Assembly: GCA_026693085.1 (NCBI GenBank)
Contig: JAPLNB010000381.1
Location: 1 to 64,000 of the forward strand
DNA from: Planctomycetota bacterium
Lineage (GTDB): Bacteria > Planctomycetota > Phycisphaerae > Tepidisphaerales > Tepidisphaeraceae
Direction: 5' to 3'
DNA length: 64,000 nucleotides
The notes beneath the pieces were generated by a model. That model was not told where the DNA came from and did not search any database. It worked only from the letters and a program-made list of their open reading frames with translations. A program made the position numbers and the translations under genes. This document shows positions 27,819-36,823 of this stretch, in pieces; position 1 is the stretch's first letter; each line of letters begins with the position of its first letter.

Positions 27819-28769
27819 ATGGGCAAGAAGCTATCTCGGCGAGACCTGTTGGCGGCGGGTGGGGCGGCTGTTGGAGCCGGCGTGGCCGCGAGCTGGGGCG
27901 CGCCGCAAACCAATACCACAACGGTGAAAGGAGGCGTCATGTTCAGGTACTGCTTGAACACCAGCACCATCTCAGGCCAGAAGCTGGGGCTCGTCCAGCA
28001 GGTGGAAGTGACGGCCAAGGCGGGGTACAACGCCATTGAGCCGTGGATCCGCGACATTGACGGGTATGTCAAAGGCCGCGGGAAACTTGTGGACCTTAGA
28101 AAGCAGATCAGCGACCTGGGCCTGACGGTGGAAAACGCCATCGGGTTCGCCGCGTGGATCGTGGACAACGATGAGGCGCGGAAAAAGGGTCTGGAGCAGA
28201 TGAAGCGGGACATGGACCTGGTGTCGCAGATCGGCGGCAAGCGTGTGGCGGCCCCGCCAATCGGCGCGACCGACCAAGCAAGCCTCAGTCTGTACAAAGC
28301 AGCGGATCGCTATCGGGCTTTAGTGGAACTGGGACAGGAATTCGGCATCTCGCCGCAGATCGAAATCTGGGGGGGATCCAAGTGCCTCAGCAAGCTTGGC
28401 GAAGCAGCGCTGGTAGCCGTGGAGAGCGGAACCAAGCAGGCGTGTATCCTCGCCGACGTCTATCACATGTACAAGGGCGGTACGCCGTTCAGCGGCCTGA
28501 GGCTGTTGAGCGGCGCGATGCTGCAGATGATCCACATGAATGACTACCCCGACGATCCGGCGCGGGGAAGAATCCAGGATTCGCACCGCGTCTACCCCGG
28601 TGACGGGGTGGCGCCACTGACAGAGATCCTGACCGATCTGGCGGCAGTCAATTCACAGTGCGTGCTGTCGCTGGAGCTTTTCAACCGGGACTACTGGAAA
28701 CTGGATGCTCTCGAGGCAGCCAAGACAGGCCTGAAGAAGATGAAGGCGGCGGTCTCGAAGATCGCGTGA
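27819..28769 (+). CDS. Sugar phosphate isomerase/epimerase-like TIM-barrel protein with Tat signal
   Basis: A 316-residue protein with GAAGGAAG before ATG 27819. The N-terminus (LSRRDLLAAGGAAVGAGVAA) is a twin-arginine signal, so a folded, metal-loaded enzyme is probably exported. The mature part is an AP-endonuclease-2/xylose-isomerase-like TIM barrel: LVQQVEVTAKAGYNAIEPW, IGGKRVAAPP, PQIEIWGG with a candidate metal Glu, ADVYHMYKGG, MIHMNDYP and CVLSLELFNRDYW with the terminal Glu. Relatives include sugar and inosose isomerases or dehydratases; the substrate is unknown. Planctomycetes have many secreted members. The gene is convergent with nadD. Confidence 0.87.
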   Translation: MGKKLSRRDLLAAGGAAVGAGVAASWGAPQTNTTTVKGGVMFRYCLNTSTISGQKLGLVQQVEVTAKAGYNAIEPWIRDIDGYVKGRGKLVDLRKQISDLGLTVENAIGFAAWIVDNDEARKKGLEQMKRDMDLVSQIGGKRVAAPPIGATDQASLSLYKAADRYRALVELGQEFGISPQIEIWGGSKCLSKLGEAALVAVESGTKQACILADVYHMYKGGTPFSGLRLLSGAMLQMIHMNDYPDDPARGRIQDSHRVYPGDGVAPLTEILTDLAAVNSQCVLSLELFNRDYWKLDALEAAKTGLKKMKAAVSKIA

Positions 28770-28855
28770 TTTCACGCCGTGCGAACCGCGAGAGGTTCTG
28801 ATCTGACTGTGTTTTCCTCGCAGACACCGCGCGACCGGGCGGCCCGCATGCCACG

Positions 28856-29458
28856 TCACACGATGGATAGTCGATAGAGGCCGTGAGTCTTGATGTAGTC
28901 GATGACCGGGGCCGGCGTGAGAAATTCGATGCTCAGCCCGGCCGCCACTCGGCGGCGAATCTCGGTGGCGCTGATGTCAATCGCAGGGGCGGCGTGAACA
29001 TTCTTCTCCAGAGCGCGATAAACCGGCGGAAGCGTGGACCAGTCGAGTGACCAGCCCGGACGGGCAATCACGACGAAGTCAACTTCGCGTAGCAACGCCT
29101 CCGGCTGATACCACGTGGGAAGTTGGCGGAGCATGTCGGCGCCGAGCAGCCAGTGGACAGCCGGCCAGCCACGTTGCTTGAGCAGGCGAACGGTGTCGAT
29201 TGTGTAGCTGTGACCGGGTCGGGACAGTTCCAGATCGTCCACCTCAAATAGCTGAGGCTGGACGGCAGCGGCCAGGCAGCACATCGCAAGGCGGTGCTCC
29301 GCCGCAGCCAGATCAGCCGTCGCAGGCTTGTGCGGCGGCTGTGCCGAGGGGATCAGCACGACGCGATCGAAGCCGGCGGACTCAGCCAACGCCCGAGCAC
29401 AAATCAGGTGCCCATGGTGGATAGGGTTGAAGCTGCCGCCGAACGCCAATTTCCGCAT
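28856..29458 (-). CDS. nadD: Nicotinate-nucleotide adenylyltransferase
   Basis: A 200-residue cytosolic nucleotidyltransferase that converts nicotinate mononucleotide and ATP to deamido-NAD. It has the T/H-x-G-H motif in FGGSFNPIHHGHL, IPSAQPPHKP, SYTIDTVRLLKQ, LLGADMLRQLPTW and the C-terminal ISATEIRRRVAAG, all NadD signatures. Length is normal. A promoter-like sequence lies at 29466-29494 just upstream. It normally clusters with rsfS or obgE; here it stands alone. Confidence 0.95.
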   Translation of the reverse strand: MRKLAFGGSFNPIHHGHLICARALAESAGFDRVVLIPSAQPPHKPATADLAAAEHRLAMCCLAAAVQPQLFEVDDLELSRPGHSYTIDTVRLLKQRGWPAVHWLLGADMLRQLPTWYQPEALLREVDFVVIARPGWSLDWSTLPPVYRALEKNVHAAPAIDISATEIRRRVAAGLSIEFLTPAPVIDYIKTHGLYRLSIV

Positions 29459-29465
29459 ATTCTCT

Positions 29466-29494
29466 CGTTTATACCCGTTACGCCGTCCCTGACC
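29466..29494 (-). promoter_or_regulatory. Putative nadD promoter
   Basis: On the minus strand TTGGTC, a 17-bp spacer and TATAAA (29471-29466) end eight bases before the nadD start, leaving a very short leader. Confidence 0.4.
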
Positions 29495-29605
29495 AACCCC
29501 TATGATGGACTTGTTGTGTCAGGCTGCCGGCCGGAACAACAAACGGCACCATTTTTGAAACTATAGGAGCGCCGGGTGTATCTGACAGAATAATGGAATA
29601 GACTA

Positions 29606-29634
29606 TTGCATTCGTATTAGAATTATACTATATT
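29606..29634 (+). promoter_or_regulatory. Putative promoter of the sigma factor gene
   Basis: TTGCAT, a 17-bp spacer and TATATT, about 139 bp before the start at 29773, in a conspicuously AT-rich part of the 314-bp gap between nadD and the sigma gene (29459-29772). The rest of the gap holds no gene. Confidence 0.5.
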
Positions 29635-29772
29635 CGTAAATGTATTACATTCAGCCTCTTGTATGGATATCGGTGAATTTGCGGTAGACGTTGCCATATC
29701 GGAGTAGGAATATACGGAATCAAGATTTGAACCAAACTGCGTAGAGCAATCGGAATAGGAAGCGAGGCAGTA

Positions 29773-30771
29773 ATGGCCACTATGGCGTTAACACGACAAT
29801 TCGTCCGCTCGGCCGCAAGGCTGCCGCGAAGCTTGCGGGAGCGCGTTGAACCCATCTTGGGCGAGGACTACGCGTACATGGACTCGCCGGTTTACCGCCG
29901 CAAACACATCGAGCAGGGGCTATTTGGGCAGGATGCGGAGCCTGAGCTTCCGCCGACCGCTTGGTACCAACCGACGGCCGACGACTTGGGCGGCAGCGGC
30001 CTTCCCAATTCGCCCAAGCTAATGAAGGCCGACGAGGAACGGCTGATGTTTCTGCGGTTCAACTACTCCAAGCGGCGGCTGTGCAACTTGCAGCGGAAAA
30101 CCGCCAAGGAAGGGCTGACGCGGGAGCTTGCCGAACAGGTGGTGACATGGCACCGGCGATTCGAGCATTTCCGTGAGTACTTGGTGAGGACCAACCTGGC
30201 GCTCGTGCTGGCGATGGCCAAGCGGACCCGTTTGGGGCAGGCAGATTTCGCCGAAATCGTCAGCGAAGGCAACATGGCTTTGCTCCGTGCCGTTGATAAG
30301 TTCAATGTTGACAGGGGTTTCAAGTTTTCGACCTACGCCTGCCGGGCGATTCTGAAGGCGTTCAGCCGAACGGCGATGAAGGCTTCGCGCCACCACACGC
30401 GATTCCCGGTCGAGTTCGAGCCGGACTTGGAGAAGAGCGACTGGTCGGACCGCCGACGGGAAACGATCGAGGAAGAATGCATTGATGAGCTAAAGCACAT
30501 CGTTGATCGAAATCTGGCCGATCTGACGAACGTTGAGCAGACGGTGATCCGGCGGCGGTTCAACTGGCAGGAACAGGCCGAGTCGCCACTGACGCTCGAA
30601 GAGGTCGGAAAGATCATCGGCGTGACCAAGGAGCGCGTGCGGCAGATTCAGAACAAGGCGCTGGCGAAGATCCGTCAGGTGATGGAAGAAGGCGTGCTCC
30701 GGACGCAACCGGCTGAGCCGCCGGACGACCCGCAGGTTCAGCCCGCCAGCGACACCGGTACAGCCGGCTAA
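29773..30771 (+). CDS. RNA polymerase sigma factor, sigma-70 family
   Basis: A 332-residue cytosolic transcription factor; GAGG lies seven bases before ATG 29773. An N-terminal extension of about 130 residues has no sigma region 1.1 or 1.2 that I recognise. Region 2 (about 135-210): YLVRTNLALVLAMAKR, FAEIVSEGNMALLRAVDKF and FKFSTYACRAILKAF. Region 3 is very short. Region 4 (about 245-310): LTNVEQTVIRRRF, then LTLEEVGKIIGVTKERVRQI, an intact helix-turn-helix for the -35 element. This layout fits a group 3 or planctomycete-specific alternative sigma. No anti-sigma gene adjoins. It has its own promoter and terminator. Confidence 0.88.
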   Translation: MATMALTRQFVRSAARLPRSLRERVEPILGEDYAYMDSPVYRRKHIEQGLFGQDAEPELPPTAWYQPTADDLGGSGLPNSPKLMKADEERLMFLRFNYSKRRLCNLQRKTAKEGLTRELAEQVVTWHRRFEHFREYLVRTNLALVLAMAKRTRLGQADFAEIVSEGNMALLRAVDKFNVDRGFKFSTYACRAILKAFSRTAMKASRHHTRFPVEFEPDLEKSDWSDRRRETIEEECIDELKHIVDRNLADLTNVEQTVIRRRFNWQEQAESPLTLEEVGKIIGVTKERVRQIQNKALAKIRQVMEEGVLRTQPAEPPDDPQVQPASDTGTAG

Positions 30772-30789
30772 GTCGTTTCAGGTCGGTCA

Positions 30790-30820
30790 GGGGCACGGCT
30801 TGGCCGTGCCCCTTCTTTTC
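30790..30820 (+). terminator. Rho-independent terminator after the sigma factor gene
   Basis: A perfect 9-bp stem GGGGCACGG/CCGTGCCCC (30790-30798, 30804-30812) with a 5-base loop is followed by TTCTTTT. Confidence 0.9.
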
Positions 30821-30873
30821 GCGCTTCACGAGAAACAAAGACCGATAACTCCGACACCGCAATGCTCGGCTGC

Positions 30874-31314
30874 TCATGCGGCTTCGGGGACGAAGCGAAG
30901 CAGGAAGTGCGGGATCCGTTTGGCGCCGCGGCGGAGGGCTTTGCTGACGGCGTACTGCATCGAGCGATGGAAACGGCAGGTGACTTTCGCGTCCGGCTCG
31001 ATGCCGAGCTTGCGCATCTGTTCAAAGGCCCATAGCCAGGCGTGATATTCCTCTTCGCAACGTACGCGATAACGGTTGAAGCCGATGGCGTGATGGCCAA
31101 CCTCGTGCAGGAAGATGGCAAGGCTGATGGTGGTCTTGGGGTGAGGGGATTCGATCCAGTTGATGGCCCGGCCATCGTGGTACAGCACGCGCCAGGCGCA
31201 GCCGCTCATGTTCTTGCGCCATTTGTGAATGCGCAAGTCATGGCGGATCTTCATTTGACGAACGATCGCAGTGAAATCCGGCATTTTCTCTTGCTTTATC
31301 GGCAGATTCGCCAT
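30874..31314 (-). CDS. Small zinc metalloprotease-like protein (HEVGHH)
   Basis: A 146-residue protein from ATG 31314 (ATG 31284 is possible; neither has a good ribosome site). The reading frame stays open further upstream, but that stretch is low-quality antisense to the next gene and is rejected. Seen: IAIFLHEVGHHAIGF, written in the sequence as AIFLHEVGHHAIGF, an HExxH zinc site, followed by CEEEYHAWLWAFEQM whose Glu could be the third ligand, as in ImmA/IrrE and related peptidases. There is no signal peptide. The target is unknown; no phage or regulator gene adjoins. Confidence 0.65.
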   Translation of the reverse strand: MANLPIKQEKMPDFTAIVRQMKIRHDLRIHKWRKNMSGCAWRVLYHDGRAINWIESPHPKTTISLAIFLHEVGHHAIGFNRYRVRCEEEYHAWLWAFEQMRKLGIEPDAKVTCRFHRSMQYAVSKALRRGAKRIPHFLLRFVPEAA

Positions 31315-31480
31315 CGCAGATTGAGGGGCATGCAACGGCGCCCTCAGCTCCTCAGATACATACGGTTGCGGCGGCCGTGCCGTTCGGAGTTGTCGAAGCG
31401 AGGTCGGCAGACCGCCTCCATGAACAATCGGACGGAGCCACAGGCCCGGTACCGAGCGTGGGGTGGTAGAATGGCGCATC

Positions 31481-32149
31481 ATGTTGGCCAAGTACAGACT
31501 CTTCGGACTGGCGGTGCCCCTGGCACTACTGGGGATCCTGGCCGCATCGTGCGCGGTATTCTGGTCGCTGGTGGCGCAGTGGACGACGCGCCGGCGGTGG
31601 CTGGCCATGTCAGACTGGGCAGACGTCAACCGGCTTGCGTTGCGCAAGGGCGATGAAGCGTCCGTGCCGGACGCTTTGAAATCGCTCGGATGGGAGCCGG
31701 CAAAGGCGCTGCTGTCGCTCAGCGACAGCGACACGACGATCGTGCAGGTGGAAGCGGCGGCGCTACCGGGCAAGGCGACCCAGGGGCAGCGGACGCGATG
31801 GAATCTTTTGATCAGAAACGCAGGCTCGTCCTGGCCAATCGTCGGCCTGCGGCCGGCGGTGCACATCAATAGCATTCTGGACTATCTGCCGCCCGGAAGC
31901 GTGCAAGCGATGGCGCCGGGAGAGCGATTTGTCCTCTACGCCAGCCAAACAACCGCGGGGCGGACGCTGGCCCGGTCATCGGCCAGAGCACTCTTGCCGC
32001 CAGATGTGGGGATGATGCTCGCCGGAGAAAGCCTGGTGCTCGATTTCTCCACCCGGCCGTTTGATCCGCTGGAATTGCAGAGGATGGATGCGCTGGCCAA
32101 GCAACTCGTAGCGCATCTCCAAGCTTCAGCCGCCAGGGGACGGAACTGA
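31481..32149 (+). CDS. Hypothetical membrane-anchored protein
   Basis: A 222-residue protein; ATG 31481 gives an N-terminal helix (LFGLAVPLALLGILAASC), possibly a signal anchor with a Cys in a weak lipobox. The mature part is mixed, with ALLSLSDSDTTIVQVEAAAL, a Gly/Pro turn and a helical C-terminus. GTG 31463 is an alternative start. No family is recognised. Its 3' end overlaps the convergent metallophosphoesterase gene by 24 bp. Confidence 0.55.
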   Translation: MLAKYRLFGLAVPLALLGILAASCAVFWSLVAQWTTRRRWLAMSDWADVNRLALRKGDEASVPDALKSLGWEPAKALLSLSDSDTTIVQVEAAALPGKATQGQRTRWNLLIRNAGSSWPIVGLRPAVHINSILDYLPPGSVQAMAPGERFVLYASQTTAGRTLARSSARALLPPDVGMMLAGESLVLDFSTRPFDPLELQRMDALAKQLVAHLQASAARGRN

Positions 32150-32989
32150 GCAAACCCGAGGCTTGGGCGCCGGGGTTTGCCAGATGTCGCCGACCTTTTG
32201 GTAGCGGGTAACCGACGTTTCAACAAAACGATTGGCCGCCCAACTGCGGGCGGTGACCGTGACATCGCCGCCATTTATTGCGATGACATTATATGCATTG
32301 GGCTCGCGGCGGAGGCGAGTGGAGATGGTGGAACCGGCCTGCACAGAGAGGATCGAGCAGTTGATCGTTTCGTAGTGCGGGCGGACGTCGCCGCTGTAAC
32401 TGGTGTGGAGATGGCCAGCCAAAAGCATGTCAACGCCGCAACGCCGCAGCACGTCAAGCGCCGCAGGCGCTCCGCCGACAATCCCGTGAACGCGCCGGCG
32501 CGGCGGCGGGATGAACGGGTGGTGCGTCACGACGATCTTGAACACGCCGGCTGGAATCCCGCTGAAACACCGCTCCACTTCGAGCAATTGCTCGGCCGAG
32601 ATCCGCCCATCGCGCCAGAAACCCTTCCAGCTCCACATCCACGAACGGGCGGTGTTGATGCCGAGGACCGCAATGGCATCATCACGGTAAAAGGGGGACA
32701 AATCGGCCGTGATGTGCCGGCGGTAACGATCCAGGGGAAAATAGAAACGGCGGACAACGTCAAAAAGGGGAACGTCGTGGTTGCCAGGCACGACGATCTG
32801 CGGGCGAGGAAGACCCGCGAGGTAGTCAGCGGCCGCGGCGTACTGCCGCCGCCGACCCCGCTGTGTCAGATCGCCGCTGACCACCAGCAGATCGGGCGCA
32901 ACATCCCGCAGCTCCGCACCAAGCGCCTCGGCAATCGGAGCATTGACGCTGCCGAAGTGCAGATCGGAAATGTGGGCAATGATCGGCAT
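32126..32989 (-). CDS. Calcineurin-like metallophosphoesterase
   Basis: A 287-residue cytosolic phosphoesterase from ATG 32989, giving the canonical MPIIAHISDLHFG; a TTG 15 bases earlier is possible. All metal motifs are present in order: DLHFG, SGDLTQRG, PGNHDVP, VVTHHPFIPPP and LAGHLHTSY. This is the class III cyclic-nucleotide phosphodiesterase (CpdA-like) pattern, but substrates in the family vary widely. Length is normal. The 3' end overlaps the convergent gene. Confidence 0.9.
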   Translation of the reverse strand: MPIIAHISDLHFGSVNAPIAEALGAELRDVAPDLLVVSGDLTQRGRRRQYAAAADYLAGLPRPQIVVPGNHDVPLFDVVRRFYFPLDRYRRHITADLSPFYRDDAIAVLGINTARSWMWSWKGFWRDGRISAEQLLEVERCFSGIPAGVFKIVVTHHPFIPPPRRRVHGIVGGAPAALDVLRRCGVDMLLAGHLHTSYSGDVRPHYETINCSILSVQAGSTISTRLRREPNAYNVIAINGGDVTVTARSWAANRFVETSVTRYQKVGDIWQTPAPKPRVCSVPSPGG

Positions 32990-33188
32990 GGCTTGGGTGC
33001 TCAATCCTGAGCAATCGGGGGATTCTAGCGTGGCGGCGGATGCCAGGGATCAGCGGCGGCGGCAAATCCAGCGATTTTCATTGCTGAACAAGCTGCCAGG
33101 AGGTAGACTTTAGGCGTATTGGTCCTCGGACCGGCGGCACATCTGCCACAGGCAATGGATGTACGTTTCTCAAATCAGGTGCCAAGCC

Positions 33189-33902
33189 ATGCGCGGTCGA
33201 AAAGCTTTCACGTTGGTCGAGCTGCTGGTAGTGATCGGTATCATTGCGGTGCTCATAGCGATTCTCTTGCCGGCCCTTCGCCGGGCGCAGGAGCAAGGCA
33301 AGCGAATCTTCTGCATGAACAACCACAAGCAATTGCTGATGGCGGCGCGGCTGTACGCGGAAGATTGGAAAGGCAGACTGCCGTTCACCAACTCGAATAA
33401 TCACGAGACCGCCGGCAATGGCTGGAAGAAGGGAGGATGGCTCTACTTGGCGCCCAACAAGACCAAGCAAGAGGACGTGGAAACCGGCACGCTCTGGAAG
33501 TACCTGCGAAACTACAAGATCTACCACTGCCCGTTCGATGAACAGCCTTATTTGCCGCTGAATTCGGTCCACACCCTGACCAGCTACTGCATGAACTACC
33601 ACATCGCGCAGGAGAACACCCCGCCATGGCTGTCCTTCAAGATTACTCAATTCAAGGCAACCGATGTGCTGTTCTGGGAAACCGACGAAAAAGGCGATCC
33701 GGGGGGCTACTGGAACGATGGCAACAACACCTACGACCAAGGTATCACCGCCCGACATGGAAGCAAAAACTTAAAAAAATCGGCCGGTGCGATTGTCGGA
33801 TGCGTCGGGGGCCACGCGGAGTGGCTGACCGTAAGGCGGTTCGAGGAAGAGGCCGTCAGAAGAGGCGGCCGCGTGCTGTGCAGCCCGATCTATCGCAGAT
33901 AA
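33189..33902 (+). CDS. Pseudopilin-like protein (prepilin N-terminal methylation domain)
   Basis: A 237-residue protein; CAGGTG lies seven bases before ATG 33189. It begins RGRKAFTLVELLVVIGIIA, the type IV prepilin signal cut before Phe by prepilin peptidase, with Glu at mature position 5. The rest is the planctomycete pseudopilin type: ALRRAQEQGKRIFCMNNHKQ, a Cys-containing middle (KIYHCPFDEQP) and a C-terminal GCVGGHAEWLTVRRFE in place of the usual VDGH motif. Such proteins are numerous in this phylum and presumably exported by a type II/IV pilus-like machine. It is related to the three tandem copies at 44949-47263 but more distant. Confidence 0.85.
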   Translation: MRGRKAFTLVELLVVIGIIAVLIAILLPALRRAQEQGKRIFCMNNHKQLLMAARLYAEDWKGRLPFTNSNNHETAGNGWKKGGWLYLAPNKTKQEDVETGTLWKYLRNYKIYHCPFDEQPYLPLNSVHTLTSYCMNYHIAQENTPPWLSFKITQFKATDVLFWETDEKGDPGGYWNDGNNTYDQGITARHGSKNLKKSAGAIVGCVGGHAEWLTVRRFEEEAVRRGGRVLCSPIYRR

Positions 33903-33921
33903 CCAGCCGCCGCACAATCCT

Positions 33922-34185
33922 TCACTGATGGGCGTGGCCGCCACGCCCCTGGCTGAAGCCGGTGGCACGGTAGCCCGCCTGCACCACGGTGTCCATCAAC
34001 GCCCGCACAGTCACACTCGCCGGATCGTACAGCACCGACGCCTGCCCGCTGGGGAAATCGACCTCAACCTCATGCACCCCCGGATTCGCCTGCAACGCCT
34101 TGGTGATTGCCTGCTGGCAGCGGTGGCAGTGCATCCCCTCAATCTTAATCAAGACAAGTTGGTCACCGCTAACATCGTCAGCCAT
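33922..34185 (-). CDS. Heavy-metal-associated (HMA) domain protein, CopZ-like
   Basis: An 87-residue cytosolic protein with one ferredoxin-like HMA fold: LIKIEGMHCHRCQQAI carries the metal-binding CxxC (CHRC), then VHEVEVDFPSGQASVLYDP and VVQAGYRATG. It should carry Cu(I) or a similar ion to a P-type ATPase or regulator, neither of which is in the window. A His-containing tail (GRGGHAHQ) may add binding sites. Confidence 0.88.
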   Translation of the reverse strand: MADDVSGDQLVLIKIEGMHCHRCQQAITKALQANPGVHEVEVDFPSGQASVLYDPASVTVRALMDTVVQAGYRATGFSQGRGGHAHQ

Positions 34186-34555
34186 GATGTGAACTCCGCC
34201 GAGATCTGATAAAGCGAGTGCACAGCATACGCGAACCGCCGACCTGCGGCAACGGGTCGCGCCAACTCAAAAGGCACGGGCTTTTTTATTTACTAATCGA
34301 TCACTGTGAGTGCTGTTCAAATCACTCACCGCATCCGGTCGCTGGCAGAAGGCAAATGGCCGCCGGAAGCGACCAACGATGCCCTCGCATATCGATCCCG
34401 TCCGTCGTCACGATGGAGCTGCGGATCGGACACCATAGCCCGCGGCTGGTGCTCGGATAAAGCGTCAGTTGTTTTTTTTTCGCCTATAATCCCCTCATAA
34501 TGAAACCCTGCACAGACTGGCTTTTGCACCCGATCGAACGTAACTTTTATCCGCA
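34186..34555. other. Intergenic region upstream of pabA/trpG
   Basis: A 370-bp divergent gap. A TATAAT at 34485-34490 is a candidate -10 for the downstream gene, preceded by a run of nine T residues and no good -35. Open frames here have no convincing protein content. Nothing else is recognised. Confidence 0.4.
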
Positions 34556-35125
<570 letters not shown>

Positions 35126-35263
35126 TGCTCGCGGAAACATTGGCCTGGCGCCAGACTCCTCTCAACAATTCCCTTGCCAGTCAGGTAGAGCCATTGTAAG
35201 AACGCCTTGGCGGGCGCTGGTTGCCGGGCAGACCTTTCATAAGAGTATCAACAGAGAAGTCCT

Positions 35264-36820
35264 ATGCCGGATCGCATGCGTGCTAACAAGCCCCTTGGGA
35301 GAATCGTTTTCGTTTTTCTGGTTTGCCTCCTGGCGGCCGGCCAGGCAAGCCAAGCAGCAACCGCAAAGAACATCATTCTCCTGATCTCCGATGGCGCCGG
35401 CTACAACTGCTTCGAGGCGGCCAGCTATTACCAGTACGGCCGAACCGGCCAGCAGGCATACGAGCAGCCGGGCTGGGTCAGCTACGGCTGCCGCACCACC
35501 CCATTGACCCGCGTCACCAAGCCCAACGGTGAAGAGCAACAGGACACCGATATCCTCTACGATCCGGCCAAGGCCTGGGACAAAGCGGCGGAAACAGTCT
35601 TCGACCGCAACAACAACCCCCCCGGCACCGGGCCCTTCAAGGGCTACAACTTCCTCAAGACCACCTACACCGACTCCGCCTCCGCCGCCAGCGCTCTGGC
35701 CTCGGGCGTCAAGACCTACAACACCGCCATCGGCTACGCCAACGGCCCCGATCCCGACGGCAAACCCCTCCTGCGCCAGACCATCGCTGAACTGGCCAAG
35801 AGGCGCGGACTGTCCACCGGCGTCATCACCAGCGTCCCCTGGAGCCACGCCACCCCCGCGAGTATCGGCGGAGTCCACAACGCCAACCGCGACCATTACG
35901 AAGCCATCGCCAACGAAATGCTCGACAGCAGGCACCTCGACCTGATCATGGGCGCTGGCCATCCCGAGTTTGACGACAACGCCGCGCCGCGCGAGCCGAT
36001 GAGGAAAACCGACTACAAATACGTCGGCGGCCCCGATACCTGGAAGCAGCTCGTCGATGGCAAGCACCGCGGCCTCTGGAAGCTCGTGCAAACCAAAGCC
36101 GAGTTCGAGACGCTGATGAATGGGCCCACCCCCGCCAAGGTCGTGGGTACCGCCCAGGCAGCCAACACGCTCCAGCAAGGCCGCCGCACGCGCGACTGGA
36201 ACTCCGATGGATACACCGATGATCTCGATAAACGAGTGTCCCCCGCCTATGGCGACCCCTTGAATCAGGCCGTCCCCACCCTCCAGACCATGACCCGCGC
36301 CGCCCTCAACGTCCTGCACAACCGCCGGACCGGTTTCTTTCTGATGATCGAAGGCGGCGCCGTCGACTGGTGCAATCACGCCAACCAGCCCGGCCGAATG
36401 ATCGAGGAAATGTCCGACTTCAACAACGCCATCCGCACCGTTGCCGATTGGGTCGAAACCCACAGCAACTGGGATGAAACACTGGTGATCGTCACCGCCG
36501 ACCATGAGACCGGCATGCTCTTTGGGCCCGAGTCCCACAAGGTCGCATTCGACCGCATCGTCAACAACGGCGCCGGCAACATGCCCGGCATGCGCTACAA
36601 CTGCATGAACCACACAAACAGCCTTGTGCCGCTGTTTGCCAGGGGCGTGGGCACTGATCTGTTCGATCAGCGCCTCCTGGGCTACGACCTCAAGCGCGGG
36701 GCTTACGTGGACAACACAGATGTGTTCGAGGCAATGAAGAGCGTGTTGCCAAAAGCGAAGAAGGTCAAATCCCCCGCCGACGGCGGCAAAAAATCCCGCA
36801 AAAAATCCCGCGAAGAATAA
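35264..36820 (+). CDS. phoA: Alkaline phosphatase (PhoA family), secreted
   Basis: A 518-residue exported phosphomonoesterase; GAGAAG precedes ATG 35264. It has a signal peptide (IVFVFLVCLLAAGQASQA). The core shows NIILLISDGAG (metal Asp), TDSASAASALASGVKT with the nucleophile Ser, SVPWSHATPAS, MIEGGAVDWCNHAN (metal Glu, Asp and His) and VIVTADHETG. It scavenges phosphate outside the cytoplasm using two zinc ions and magnesium. A Lys/Ser-rich tail of about 25 residues (VKSPADGGKKSRKKSREE) is extra. The gene is convergent with the MgtE-like gene, with three bases between them. Confidence 0.92.
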   Translation: MPDRMRANKPLGRIVFVFLVCLLAAGQASQAATAKNIILLISDGAGYNCFEAASYYQYGRTGQQAYEQPGWVSYGCRTTPLTRVTKPNGEEQQDTDILYDPAKAWDKAAETVFDRNNNPPGTGPFKGYNFLKTTYTDSASAASALASGVKTYNTAIGYANGPDPDGKPLLRQTIAELAKRRGLSTGVITSVPWSHATPASIGGVHNANRDHYEAIANEMLDSRHLDLIMGAGHPEFDDNAAPREPMRKTDYKYVGGPDTWKQLVDGKHRGLWKLVQTKAEFETLMNGPTPAKVVGTAQAANTLQQGRRTRDWNSDGYTDDLDKRVSPAYGDPLNQAVPTLQTMTRAALNVLHNRRTGFFLMIEGGAVDWCNHANQPGRMIEEMSDFNNAIRTVADWVETHSNWDETLVIVTADHETGMLFGPESHKVAFDRIVNNGAGNMPGMRYNCMNHTNSLVPLFARGVGTDLFDQRLLGYDLKRGAYVDNTDVFEAMKSVLPKAKKVKSPADGGKKSRKKSREE

Positions 36821-36823
36821 GAC

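Noticed and set aside
31315-31875. N-terminal extension of the HEVGHH protein
   Set aside because: The reading frame is open, but this part is antisense to the 31481-32149 gene and has no protein-like pattern; the shorter start is used.
34218-34460. Small + strand frame in the gap before pabA
   Set aside because: His/Arg/Cys/Pro mix without a hydrophobic core, no ribosome site, overlaps other frames; treated as non-coding.
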